Source: Apostichopus japonicus
Lineage: Eukaryota; Echinodermata; Holothuroidea; Aspidochirotida; Stichopodidae
Reading direction: 5' to 3'
Assembly: GCF_037975245.1 (NCBI RefSeq)
Contig: NC_092568.1
Coordinates: forward strand, 35,688,501-35,752,500
DNA: 64,000 bases
The stretch's first letter is position 1; each line of letters begins with the position of its first letter. The position numbers were made by a program, and so were the translations under genes. Below, in pieces: positions 37,406-49,079 of the stretch. The notes beneath the pieces are model-generated. The model made no database searches. It had not been told where the DNA came from and saw nothing but the letters and a program-made list of their open reading frames with translations.

Positions 37406-37577
37406 ATGCCGCGAGGAAAACACGATTTAAGTGTCCTAGAAAATGAAACGCTCATCGAGCTGGTTAGGAAGCATCCATGTCTCTATGATGTGAGACTTCC
37501 TGAACATAGGGATGCCCAGATATGTTTTAACGTTTGGCAGAGCATTGCCAAAGTTATGAACAGAGAAGAAATTGACG
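37406..37577 (+). pseudogene. Harbinger partner gene, exon 1: MADF (Myb/SANT-like) domain, first half
   Basis: ATG at 37406 gives MPRGKHDLSVLENETLIELV, then RKHPCLYDVRLPEHRD and NVWQSIAKVM, ending at donor GTGAGT. This is the first half of a MADF domain (LIELV-K-P-LYD). In Harbinger elements such a Myb-like protein binds the transposase and takes it to the subterminal DNA. This exon itself is intact, but its continuation at 38721-38915 is frame-shifted. Confidence 0.8.
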
Positions 37578-38720
37578 GTGAGTAGGTCTGAGGCCTAACC
37601 TAACGTAATCCATGGTATTGATGCCTAGGTTAGGTCTAACGTTAGAAGTCTGGGCCTGCTTCGTGTTGCTCGCATAGTCGGTTTATGGCCTATTCAATAT
37701 CATCATTTACCAAGCTTTGTCGTTATCACCGAATTGTGTATGATGGCAAACATAAGACCTGTTTTGTAAGATCGGACGGTTTTATAGATCGGCAGTTATA
37801 CATGGTATTTACTGTTACTAGGCTAGGCTAACTGGTAGAAGTACTACTAGTACTAGCATCATCATTGATTGAGAAGCTTTGACTATGATGATTATGAATA
37901 TGATTATGAACTCATCTTTAGCTTGTTAGATGTATGAGCCTAGTCCTGGTCTATGTTGCATGAGGGAGAACTAAATATAGGCCAAAATAATGATGAACTC
38001 AGAAATCAAATTAAGTAATTTCTGTGATAATAGAAATGCCAACATTTGAACAATAACTGCAAGGTTGCAACAATAACAAATTAGGCCTAGGTCTATGTTT
38101 GGAGTCCCTTTTTCCAAAATTGTGCACAAAATAACGATTCCTTTCGACCGAAAGAGCTAATTATTTAATCAATGCAGTTCACATTACTGTTAAAAATGCC
38201 TATGTTGCCTAATTTCATGCATGGTGCTTTGCTTTCTCCAAAAATCCACAACAGTTTAAACTAATTACATGATCTTTATTTTCTGTGCTGGTTTAGCCGA
38301 CCTTAGAACAAAGCTTAGGCCCAGGTCCCACATGCTTATAGTGGCATCAAAGCAGACAATTTTGGAGTTCTAAAACATATTTACATTAGGAGTCATCATT
38401 TTCTCAAGACAAACACTGCAGGTTAATGTAGTTATAGTATAGGCCTCCCTCACTAGGTGCGAACAGTACACATTGGGGTGCATGAAATTAGGGGACACAC
38501 GAAAATAGGGACATTGCTGTATATATAGTAAGGGCATATGTAGTAAGGACTGGTCATTGTGTTCAAGTACAGTTGCTTTATAGCCATCAGATATTTGTGT
38601 AGTGTTAAGATACTTATTTTAGCGATTGAAATAGCAAATGTGGAGAATTACAGTCCTTGTTCCTTTCTTTTCATCTTTATCAATTAGCATATATTGATAC
38701 ACTGGAAAAACTTATGTATG

Positions 38721-38915
38721 GTATTTCCTTCATCATTTCGCACCCGAGTGGAAGAAAAGGTGGCGAAATCAAAGGGACAGTTATATGAAGAAACGACGGG
38801 AATTCAAAACAAAGAAAAGTGGACAGGCTGGGGAAGGGCAAAGAAATGGACATATTACGAGATGATGTTTTTCTTGACCAGTTTATAGAAGAAAACAAGT
38901 ATTAATTTAAAATCA
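38721..38915 (+). pseudogene. Harbinger partner gene, second half of MADF, frame-shifted
   Basis: Three frames share one domain: WKKRWRNQRDSYMKKRRE near 38750, then KKWTYYEMMFF near 38845, then FLDQFIEENKY ending about 38905. W-RD-Y and YYE-M-FL are MADF second-half features. The shifts at about 38845 and 38870 break the product. Confidence 0.65.
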
Positions 38916-39336
38916 GTAAACTTTCTGAGATAATTAAACAATTTTCATCAAAAGTCCATATCCTGGCTATACATAAATTGGCAATGATCTATTTGAAATG
39001 CTGACAAAATTACATTTTGTGCTTGAAAAATTAATTTGGCTTTAAAATGTTGGTAATTACTGCAGTCAAATTCAATGGGGGGATATGATCAGAGTTTTAC
39101 AGGGTTCAGTTTGTTTTATAACCAGAACAACCATCCTCTGTTATTGAAAAGGTCTTGTACAACTGAAGCATTATGTTGTACAACACATTTGCAAAATCTT
39201 AATCTCTTTCTACTACAGTACTGAGAGCAACGTTCCATCTGGGGGTGAGCTATCTCTTGATGGTGAAGTGTATGGTGGTTCGACTTCAATTGGAAGGTAA
39301 GCATATTCTGCTGGGGTATGTTTTCAGTTTGACACT

Positions 39337-40263
39337 TCATGCCATGAAAATACCTCGAGTCACGTGGGATTCTTGCCATTCAACTGGAGCTACGTTGCAG
39401 AAATATTCCTTAAATATTTCCCTGCATTGGATGACCTCTACCCCAGCTCTGTTTCCAATCCGAGGAATGTCTCTTAGGCCTTCTACTGCCATTCTTTCAG
39501 ATCCTTGGTTCAGTTCAGTAATTTGGGCTGGGGTTGTATCTCTTTGTATAAGATTGTGAAGAACACATGTTGCCTTGACAATGTCGTTCACCCATTCTGC
39601 TCGAACGGCAATTTTTGTGTGGTAAACTCTCCACCGAGCAGGCAGTATACCGAAACAGTTCTCAACAATCCTTCGTGCTCTTGATAATCTCATATTAAAA
39701 ATTTGCTGATCGTGCGGACAGCCACTCCCTGGGTATGGACGAAGATTTGCTTTTGTAGTGGAAACGCCTCATCACCTACAAACACATATGGGACTTTTCC
39801 AAGGTGTTCTGCTTCTGGTAGGGTTGAATCATCTGGTAGCTGTAAAGTATTGGCTGCAATAGCTTTTCCCAGGTTTGAATTGGCAAAGACACCACCATCA
39901 CTATTTCTGCCATATGCATCAATATCAATGCAAATGAATTGTAAGTTCGCATCAACTAACGCCATGAGGACTGTAGAGAATGTGTTCTTATAATTGAAAT
40001 AAAGTGATCCAAAATTTGGTGGGGCCTTCATAACAATATGTTTGCCATCTATAGCCCCCAAGCAATGTGGGAATTGCCACTTTGTCAAAAAATTAGCTGC
40101 AATCAAATTCCATTTGCTACTGGTGTTTGGAACTGGCATGAAAACCGTTGACAACCGATTCCATATCACCTTACAAACTTCACCAACAATATTACCAACT
40201 GTGGTGTATCCTACACGATAGTCAAATGCGATGGAGCGAAAAGATTCCCCAGTGGCCAGAAAT
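39337..40263 (-). pseudogene. Harbinger DDE transposase, catalytic exon, one frameshift
   Basis: After a CTTCAG acceptor the minus frame reads FLATGESFRSIAFDYRVGYT, then CLGAIDGKHIVMKAP (first Asp), ICIDIDAYGRNSDGGVF (second Asp), YVFVGDEAFPLQ and, in another frame, NLRPYPGSGCPHDQQIF, then SRARRIVENCFGILP (Glu) to TGA at 39337. This is the DDE_4 fold of PIF/Harbinger transposases. A one-base loss in an A run near 39748 splits the frame. All three acidic residues remain. Confidence 0.88.
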
Positions 40264-40407
40264 CTGAAGAAAAGGGTAAATATTGAGGAGAGTTGTCAGT
40301 CCAAGATTGTTTTTTCAAGGAACATTGAGATTGATAACAAAGTATGAAAGTGAGTATTGAAGTGAGAGGGAATGATTGCTTTGTTTTATTATTGGCTCTT
40401 TTCACAG

Positions 40408-40753
40408 TACAAGTGAAGCAGTGTCGCCTGCCCCGTCACCATCACCAGGCGAGCCAACCTTGGAAGTCAGACCATCCACAAGCTCATGTGATGCTGATGA
40501 AATGCCTGTTCCAATAAAAACTAACAGAAGGAAAAAAGACGGACAAGAATCGGATAGTGGGATAGAAAATGCACTGAAAGGCCTCATACAACAGCATAAG
40601 CGCGGTTGGGAGGATATGGAGAAGGCTATGCAGGAGCCACTAGTGAAAGATGGCGATGAGTTATTTTTGCAAAGTTGTTCAGAGAGAATTAAGAGGCTGT
40701 GTCCCCAATTTAGATCCTGCTTAAAAATGCAGATTTCCCAACTTTTTTTTTAA
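40408..40753 (+). CDS. Harbinger partner gene, last exon with BESS-like C terminus
   Basis: It follows TTTTCACAG, starts with a Ser/Pro-rich linker (SEAVSPAPSPSPGEP), has basic TNRRKK, and ends DELFLQSCSERIKRLCPQF and KMQISQLFF before TAA. This is a BESS-type motif, which pairs with MADF in one protein. The open frame itself is unbroken. Confidence 0.6.
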
Positions 40754-41293
40754 TGCAGAAAATCCGGATTTGATTCAAGTCCCCATTATGCCATTGCCAT
40801 TGCAACTTACAGAGACCCTTTCTACAGCATTAATAAATGAATTATAGGATGCATGAAAAACCAATTCAATTCCAGATTTGTTATGTATAAGTACCACATT
40901 GATGACAATAAGCCTATTGTTTTTGGTGGCGGTCAAAGGTCATTAGGGATTACGTGGAGTCAAATTAGGAAAACTTTGTAAACATGATATCTTAAGAAGG
41001 GAAGCTTGGGCAAATCTCATACTGTTATGTAGGTGTACCAAACCTGACACCACACTAAGTCAATGGGAAAATATAGCCTAATATTCTGTTTATTTGCTCA
41101 AATTGTGTCGCAGTAAGCTGGCACTAAAAATGTATACCTAATACTTTTGTTATTGCTCCTATCTTCGACCACATGTTAGTCTAAACAACACACTAAGTCA
41201 ATGGGAAAATCTAGCCATTTGGTGACAATAATGGTGTGCCCTAATGGTAAAATTGATGATACAGGTGATTTACTTTCTCTGTAATAACACTTA

Positions 41294-41764
41294 AGGTAGC
41301 ATACTCCTATTAGAGTCTATATCCATCCGCTCGATTGTTCTCCTTCAGGAAAAGTGCCAAAAAGCAGCAGGAGAACATCTTTTTTGACCTGTTATCAATC
41401 ATGATCTAGTTTCTTTGTGGCTTGCATGTTAAAGAACATGAATGGAAGTACATGTGGTGAGAAAACTGTGTCAATTGAGGCAATTTTAGACACCCTTAGG
41501 CCTTCCAGGAGCAGCGTAGGAAAATTGTTAACTACTGAGTGAAGATGTTTGTTTACAAGTGACGAAAAACTTCCGGCTCGGTTAGCAAAAAATCTACATG
41601 GTCATGATACGACCAATTGATAATGCCATGAAAGGCCTACTTGTTAGCTATCCGGTGATGGGTGGCGTTTAGCTAGTGAAAACTTCTATCTAGACTAAAA
41701 GACCACATTACGTTTGTGATTTAGTGTGTAAGTCAATGGGGCTTTAAATGGGAGTATGCTACCT
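41294..41764. mobile_element. MITE nested in the Harbinger element
   Basis: The ends AGGTAGCATACTCC and GGAGTATGCTACCT are a perfect 14-bp inverted pair (with a further AATGGG/CCTATT match) and TA flanks both. A 2-bp TA duplication would fit a Tc1/mariner-type MITE. There is no coding capacity in 471 bp. It lies between the two transposase exons, that is in an intron of the host transposon. Confidence 0.75.
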
Positions 41765-41887
41765 TAATATGATGGATTTTTTAAAAGTAAATTCAAAGTG
41801 CATCTCTTGCAACATGCGTGAAAGAACGACGAATTATATTGCTTTGTGTCATATTTTGTTCTCATAGTCTTTTCATTTTGTACATAC

Positions 41888-42120
41888 CTTATACAAATTG
41901 CAAGTCTTTGTCGAGGGCAAATAACTTCCCTGCTTCTGCAATGCTTTACTAAAGCTTCTTCAACCGTTGACAGGACTTGTGCAAAATTGATCTTTGGTTA
42001 GACGAAAATATTGCTTGAATTTTTCGTTGTCAAACCTGAGCTCATTAACCAAAGTATGATAGGCCCCATATTTGCGTCGGTTACGGGACAGTTGATGAAC
42101 CCACCATCGGTGTTTTCTTT
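41888..42120 (-). pseudogene. Harbinger transposase N-terminal exon, frame-shifted
   Basis: The minus frame reads RKHRWWVHQLSRNRRKYGAY, then HTLVNELRFDNEKFKQYFRL, and after a frameshift near 41960 VEEALVKHCRSREVICPRQR and LAICI to a GTATGT donor at 41887. RRWWVHP and FGAYHTL are the standard N-terminal signature of these transposases. A further 5' exon starting MAPNTSRMRLQRLY may begin at 42755. Confidence 0.75.
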
Positions 42121-43380
42121 CTTTTTTTCTTGCCGTTTCTTCAAATGAAAACCGGATACAGTCATAGTATACAATCTTTTAGTAATCCAGTATTCAGTTT
42201 CGGGTGCTTAGTCATTTTTAACGAGGGGCAGCTAGCTGGGGTTGAGTTGGTTAAATTTAACAAAACTTTTAATAAGTGTGAACAGAGAAATAAACAAAGA
42301 CTAAGAGTCACGATTAAATAGCTTTAGCAACGAATTGGACACCAGCCAACAAATTTCTATGAAGTCAAGGGACCTCCATATACATAGGTCATAGCTAGGA
42401 TTCTGGACTTTTGAAAAATACGACTAGTGCATGAACTGCGCCGGGCATATCACACCTCTGCGGGATTTAGGTATATTTAATGGAGATCGTATGTTCTGTG
42501 ATCTTACATGAGGAGATTTTCTGGATAACAACCACAGACGATGTAAACTACGGCAGTTTCAACGTATTTAACATAAGCCTAGGCTATTATAAAACTTTCT
42601 TATGGAACAGGTGAAACCTAGAAATGCTTCCAATGATGATCAAAACTGTTTCAAACACCAACCTTCATCGTCAGATACATCGAAATCATCAATGTCAGGT
42701 GTTCTTCCTGTGCATACAGTCGTTGTAAACGCATTCTAGACGTGTTTGGTGCCATTTTGCTGATATATATTCAGATCCCTTAAGCACGGTCCCTTAGTTA
42801 CGACCGCATCAGTATCAGATTTTTATCCGCATTGTATCCGCATTGCAACCGTATGCCGCAACCGCATTCCATATCCGTATCCGTGCTTATCGAATCCTAC
42901 CTTTATACGTTGGTATCAACATACGTGTTTTAGTATGTGTTTATTGGGTGGCATGGATGGGGTCGGATAGGTTGTGGGGAGGGGGTAGAGAGGTAAGGAG
43001 AGCCAGCCGAAAGGGGTGGTGTATTGGTCTGATTTTAATTTGTAAAAATAACTCCCACGGTGTTTTTACAGTGTATGAAACAAAAAAGGAATTTGTATGG
43101 GTTATACGCTGATATACGTGTTTTAGTATGTTTTTCCCGGATGACATGAATGGTTTCGGGTAGGTTGATGTCGGATAGGGTGGTGGGAGGGGTAGAGAGC
43201 GCAAGGAGAGCCGGTTGCTAACCAGTAAATGAAGAAATTGAAAAACATGGATTGAATATAGAAATCATGTCGTTAGCGTGATAGTTTAATTTCGTTGTGA
43301 AATTCATTTATACCTACTTCATTCAACTGTCCCCTAACATTAATTTATCTTTAAAAACCCTCAGTACTATATCATTGATA

Positions 43381-43640
43381 TATACAGGTATATGTCAATT
43401 TCAATTGACATATACCGATTAATTTTACTTATCATCGATTTAAATTGGAATATGTCGATTTAAATCGATGATATGTCGAATAAAACTGGTATATGTCGAT
43501 TTAAATCAATTATATGTACAATTAAACTGGTATATGTCGATTTAAATAGGTAGAAGTCAATTTAAGCTGCTGGAAACTGGTATAAGTCGAAGGAAATTGG
43601 TATATGTCGATTTAAATCGGTATATGTCGATTCCCCACGA
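43381..43640. repeat. AT-rich tandem repeat, GGTATATGTCGATTTAAAT type
   Basis: A unit of about 19-32 bp, GGTATATGTCGATTTAAAT(C), recurs about 9 times. The first part also holds TATATGTCAATT-TCAATTGACATATA, a perfect palindrome. No gene here. Confidence 0.85.
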
Positions 43641-45130
43641 TTTGAGACTGATGGCCCGCCATAGACCAGACCTAAATTTTGATGTCGTGCTCATCATCGA
43701 AAAGAATTCACTTTTATGAAACACACTTAATCTGGTAAATTACTCCCGAAGACAGTTTAACGTCTTACTCTTACCTGAAGATCGAGTCATCGGTACAGTA
43801 AAATCTCAATTCATGTACCAAGCCTTGAAGGATTTTTACCGTCACTCTATCACTAATTATACACACTGAGACGTTTTAATAGTCTCTGTTAGTACCTCTC
43901 AAAATGAATAAGAATAATTTCCAGTATCAGAATATCGAGGAAAATATACTGTCGAAACCTTTTAGCAATTTTAGCCTGTAAATGTGCAGATCCAATACTG
44001 ATGACCCTTAAACGAATACTGCACAAGTTCGAAATCACACACATTATTCACAACAAATCTTTAGCGTTTACCCGCTATTGGATGTTATTTCACAGCTCCC
44101 TTCTTACAAAGAGAATTGTTTGGATACTTTGTTTTTAATCTTGAAACTCTAGCAAAGAAACGGGGTGTGTGAGTAATGGAGGTGTTGGGGGGGGGGGGTG
44201 TGTGGTCAGGTGAAAGAAGAACCTATCGAGCTGAGGAGATAAATGTAGCTGTGAAAGAGAAGAAGACACAAATTCACATAGAAACACCGGGATAAGAATG
44301 AACAGAATATAGACTAACAACGTATTCTGCATCAATTTCACGTGATCAGAAATCAACAGCAAATCAAAACATAGCCCTATATATATTTTTTCGAACTACA
44401 TGGTAGCCGTAATGCTTGTTCCAGCAGAGATTTGGTATTTCGTCTCTGGTAAACGTTCGAACGTCATTGCTGTAATTTTCTTGATGATAATGATACAAGA
44501 GATGATTCAAAGAGGAGATGTTATTGCTTTGACTTCTGTATTCAGAGTGTATCATTATACACACTCATTGTTCTTAACTACTTCTACCATGGAGTTGTTT
44601 TCCTGCTTCCACTAACATGCGCCATATGTCATATACAAACATTCCTAAGAGTGACCGCAGGCCCAGGCTTCTTAGGGTAGGTTGGTGGTTACAATAACAG
44701 GACATATTGTGGTTGCTAAAAGTGTGGTGTAAAATAAAATACTGTAGAATGAGTACAATATGTTACAATTGCTACCAGGAGTATGATGGGAGCATGGGTG
44801 TATACCAAGTTAGTGAGAGCAATGGAATATAACCCTGACATTGTGTAAACTTTCAGAAATTACTAATTAGGTTCTTAAAAATAAAAACCGTTCTCAATTT
44901 CATAATGTCCAACAATATCAATTAAGGTCTGACCAATCATGTGCTTTCCTGTACATCGTATCTTTGCCCAAATTGCCATGCTGAAACCCAAAGCTTATAC
45001 TGCAGACCACTCCCCAAATAAGAGGAAAGGTTTACATGGAATGGATTCTGCTAGCCTTAAACATCCATTGACTTTAAGCAAATGAGAAGTCTCAACTTGA
45101 AAACAAAATTATCCAACTACAGTGCTTTTA
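43640..45130. other. Stretch with no recognisable gene
   Basis: Unremarkable apart from a G-run near 44190. Confidence 0.4.
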
Positions 45131-45890
45131 AGGTGTTTCAATTTCCCTCTTGCTGACCTCAAGTGACCTTTGCCCGTCACAACGAATTACGGGGATTTTG
45201 TTATCATTGTAGGAAAGTCATAGCCTATGCCAATATGAAATCTGATGAAAAACTGCTGATCTTAACATGTCATCTTTAACATTTCCAGAGTGTAACCTCT
45301 GCTGAACCCAAATGACCAGTAACCTCAACCAAAACAATAGGGTTCTTGTAATCATTGCAGAGAAGCCATAGCCAGATATACCAGCTACTGCAGTTTTATA
45401 TCTGGAAATATCGTATTTACATAGTGTTCAAGATTTGACACTTGGTGACCTTAAATGAACTCTGACCTACATCAAATAACCCACATGCCAAATATCAGAA
45501 CTACACAAGCGACCTTCCTTGATATATCATGTTTACAAAATGTTCACAAATTTTTCCCTCTGTTTACCTCAAATGACCTCTCACATTCACTGAAAACACT
45601 ACAGGTCGTCTACTCACCAAGTTTGAACTTCTACTTCTTGAAATATTGTGTGTACAACGTTTTCAGACTTTGACCCCGTGCTGAGCTCAAATGACCTTTG
45701 ACCAATATCAACAAGTCCCAAACCTTTTCTACCTAAGGAGAAACTACATACCAAATATGAAATATACTCCAGTTATCCTTCTGAAGTTAGAGCGTTTTCG
45801 AGCAAGTGTCACATACAAAAACACACATACACACGTCATCACCATTGCATAAATTCCTTCTGCCTCCGGCAAGGAACCAAAAAAGCTAAT
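45130..45890. repeat. Dispersed repeat rich in TGACCT words
   Basis: Blocks of roughly 110-140 bp begin with GACCTCAA-TGACCTTTGACC-type sequence at about 45155, 45305, 45435, 45565 and 45680, each followed by a variant of AC-A-TATCA-AA-CT. The 3' end is CATACACACGTCATCACCAT followed by GCCTCCGGCAAGG; the same end occurs at 32565-32640, so it is an interspersed family. Confidence 0.65.
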
Positions 45891-46365
45891 GATTGGATAG
45901 TTTACACTATGAAGATACAGACATGTATGTTCTTTGACCATCGAAGCTTGTTTGTCAAGACACGAGCTCTTCGGATGTGCAACCTTGTTGTTTCCAACAG
46001 CAACGTTGCCATAGAATACCCGCCATGTTCCTATATGTACGAGTTTGTTTCACTAAATTTGTAGTTCATAAGAAGACGGTGTTATAAACATAGAAACGAA
46101 TATATACTGCTCTAGAAAAAATACTGCTCTAGAACTAAGCACGGGAGCTGTCCTTTTTTCCATTGAACAAGACTTCTCGTTGCGTAGGGGGTGGGGAAAG
46201 GGGAGGGGGTTGTCTGTAGACTGTACACTAGCTGCGTCAAATGTCACAAAACAAATTCATATGTACACTTATTACCGGATATGTTTGAAAAATTCACAAG
46301 TTTTGTTTTCACCACACATGGTGACTCAAGAAGGATATAAAAGTTATCTCTCTGTTTAAGTGTAG

Positions 46366-46419
46366 CGTCAAGCGAGGTACCCCGAATTAACAGCGTCAAG
46401 CGAGGTACCCCGAATTAAC
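46366..46419. repeat. Perfect 27-bp tandem duplication
   Basis: AGCGTCAAGCGAGGTACCCC plus GAATTAAC appears twice in immediate succession. It may mark the outer end of a decayed LTR, because integrase debris follows at higher coordinates in minus orientation. Confidence 0.8.
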
Positions 46420-46959
46420 TTCTTGGCAGGGACATGGTCATGGGTTGGCAAGTTAAAACTCAGAACAGAATAACGAAGATAAACACAGGAACAATAAGTC
46501 TCATCTTTTATTAGGACACAGGCGAGGGTTTAGCTGGCTCCCTCGTACAACAGAGCAAAGAGGGAAAGGAATAACATAGATAACAGAGGATTCTCCACCC
46601 GAACAACCAATTTACATAAGAAAAAACAATAGTTACAGCTGTACCTAAAAATTCCTTCAATGCAAAAGTAAGAAATGTCCTTATTTCTTTGAAGGAACTT
46701 ACATTAAATGAACTAGGCGTAAGAATAATTAGCACGTGACTCAAAGAAGATGCTTGTCATTGAACACAGTTAGGCCTAATTTGACGCCTATTGAACAGTT
46801 AAGATATAGCCTAATATAAATGATAATGACCCGGAAGCCTAGTTTGGCGTCCATATCGACATCAACAGTCGTTGAAACAGGGGTGTGTATGCCTACACCC
46901 AATTTTGGAGGAAACAAAGTACTCACATTCCAAACTGGTTGTTGAAGTGTATAGTACGA

Positions 46960-47165
46960 ATAGGCTTCAAATGGTTTTGGATATATGATATTGGTACACA
47001 ACTGGAGGACCACTACTATCGTTTTCCTGTTGCTTTATTACCATGAAGGGCCCTTGCCATTTAGCAGCATATTTGGCACGTTTGTGTCGAGGTAAAATCA
47101 ACTATTACTAAGTCTCCAGAGAAACATTCTCTAAATCTTGACTTTTTGTCACAGTTAACTCTGAG
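46960..47165 (-). pseudogene. Ty3/gypsy integrase C-terminal remnant
   Basis: The minus strand reads SRFRECFSGDLVIVDF and, after a frameshift, HKRAKYAAKWQGPFMVIK and YQYHISKTI. The order F--GD-V---, then AKW-GPF-V, is the C-terminal region of retrotransposon integrases. Downstream on the minus strand an AATAAAAG signal (46505-46512) and the 27-bp duplication could belong to a decayed 3' LTR. Stops and frameshift show it is dead. Confidence 0.6.
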
Positions 47166-47169
47166 TTGT

Positions 47170-47940
47170 CCTACGCCGGTAGGGCAGACCGGTTACCCGG
47201 ATCCCTGTAGCCAGGTGGTGACAAGTACCGCCATCAGAAAAATAACCGCCCCTCTGCTAAAGCCGACCATTGGTAGGCGAAGCAGCTAATGTTGAAATTA
47301 ACTTGATGCAGGCAGTAAACTCAACGGTCTAATGTATTCTTTAGGGCCCATTGTTTCAGCTAGAGGTCCATTTCTGCCATGGGAAAGTATGAGAGTACCA
47401 CATCTGGGTATTGAGAGGTGCTTAATCAAGCTCAAACCATGATTGGGCTTGGTGAATGTGAAAACCTCTCAACTAGGGCCCAGTTTCTTTTGCTACATGA
47501 GGGCCATGTTGCTCCTTGATGCACCAACGCTATGATGTTGCTACGTTTTTCATACGTGCCCCCCCCCTCCCCTTCTCTCTCCTATCATGCACCTTACATG
47601 CGTGAACCAATTCCTTTCTGAAAGGCAATGTACATGCTTGTAACTCTATAGTTTGTTTTAGTTCTTTTCGTTAATCATGATAACAATTAATGAAATAAAA
47701 TATTTACAATGAAATACATATATAATGATATCATAAGCAGGGTTTCGTGTCAAACTTTCAAAACGTACTAGCGTATTGTGATACCATCAATATTTCTATG
47801 ATCAACATCTTCAAATCCACTATCCCTCCCTGACCTTATCATGATCCAAATACACACCCGTCTCTCTCTTTCGAGACAGCTGCATAAACATTTGATAATA
47901 ATTGCTAGTAAGTTTGTTATAGACAATCGTTATGATCATT
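47170..47940. other. Probably further decayed retroelement or plain non-coding DNA
   Basis: No assignable motif. A C-run lies at about 47560. Confidence 0.3.
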
Positions 47941-47944
47941 TATC

Positions 47945-48220
47945 CCTCGTCCCTGCACCCTACCACATCCCATAACCAGCCATAACCCTTTCCTGCCACA
48001 TGCCATAACCAGCCTTATTACATCCCATAACCAGCCTTACCCTTCCCTACCACATCCCATAAGCAGTCTTACCCACATCTCATAACCAGCCTTACCCCTT
48101 CGCTACCACATGCCATAACCAGCCTTACCCCTTCCATACCACATGCAATAACCAGCCTTACCCCTTTCCTTCCACATCCCAAAACCAGCTTTAACCCTTA
48201 TTAAACAAGACCTACCCATA
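47945..48220. repeat. Minisatellite, about 33-bp unit
   Basis: CCCATAACCAGCCTTACCCC followed by TTCCTACCACAT is repeated about 8 times with length variants (20-36 bp). Confidence 0.9.
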
Positions 48221-48229
48221 AATATCAGT

Positions 48230-49079
48230 GTTTATAACTCGTTTATGTAATACCCCTTGCAAGTTTTGCAACTGGAAAATCATAAATAGGCCTACATGTA
48301 ACTTTCAATTGTGTATGGTGAACTCGATATTTTCCCTTCAGTTAAGCAGCCATTTTCCTTGTATAGATGAAGTTAGTACATTCACCATATAAGTTCCTTC
48401 GGCTTGAGTCGGGTTTCCAGAGTGACAATCGTCAGTGTGATGTGGTTCACGATAGAAATAACCCAGTCTTAACAAATGTAACCAATCAAGTATCGTTAAC
48501 GGTCGTTATAAACAGCAAACAGTTGCTGTGTGCAATGATTAGTCAGTCAGTGAGCGGGGATCAGTGTTATGTCTATTAGTCTTCACGCTTAATGATTTTC
48601 CATGTAATGGCAGTCGAGATGAGTCTGTTCGGGATCCTTCGTACAGAGTGGCGGTCTTTACAAATGACCCCGCAACGCCGAACGATTGATAACGACCGAT
48701 GATCGTTTCGGTCACATGCACATTTATGAAACCATGATCTGTTATACTTGTTAAAACTGAAGAGTTTCAGGTCGTGGTCGTGTTCAGTCGAGCAGGGTGC
48801 GGCTCCCTTGCATTGATATTAAAATATATGTATGCATCTATATGTGGAATATCTTACACGAATTTCGTTTATTTGTATAGTTACATATACAGCACGAACT
48901 CACAATGTGATCAACTAGGTGAAGGGGTTAATAGCAGATATATACAGGAGATAACTGCATCATCTCCTAAAATTTACTACGTTTTGCACAATTTCTAGCA
49001 TAAATATTGGTTACTTAATATGCAAATACGTAATATGCAAATCAGATCAGTGAAATGATCAGTGAAATAATGAACTTAC
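48230..49079. other. Stretch searched for the last P450 pseudogene exon, none seen
   Basis: The equivalent of the terminal CYP46 exon would be expected here on the minus strand; I did not find it. Confidence 0.4.

Larger units (their letters stand above)
37132..42902. mobile_element. PIF/Harbinger DNA transposon, 5771 bp
   Basis: Terminal inverted repeats of about 33 bp start AGGTAGGATTC and continue ATAAGCACG-ATACGG, with two mismatches. TTA is duplicated at 37129-37131 and 42903-42905, the 3-bp duplication typical of Harbinger. Two genes converge inside: a MADF/BESS protein on + and a DDE transposase on -. Subterminal CGGATACGG / ATCCGCATTG words are repeated at both ends and are candidate binding sites for the partner protein. 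Both genes carry frameshifts, so this copy is probably not self-sufficient. Confidence 0.92.
36930..43210. repeat. About 199-bp tandem repeat, target of the Harbinger insertion
   Basis: GGGGTGGTG-ATTGGTCT...CCCACGG...TTTGTATGGGTTA occurs left of the element (about 37048-37131) and right of it (about 43011-43104). TACG-TG-TAT-ACGTGTTTTAGTATG follows at 42906 and 43105, a 199-bp spacing. Confidence 0.7.

Noticed and set aside
39703-39993. + strand ORF in the Harbinger element
   Set aside because: It is the antisense shadow of the transposase catalytic region.
48539-48721. Missing last exon of the P450 pseudogene
   Set aside because: The minus frame shows none of the EARVILAKLF-type residues expected there.
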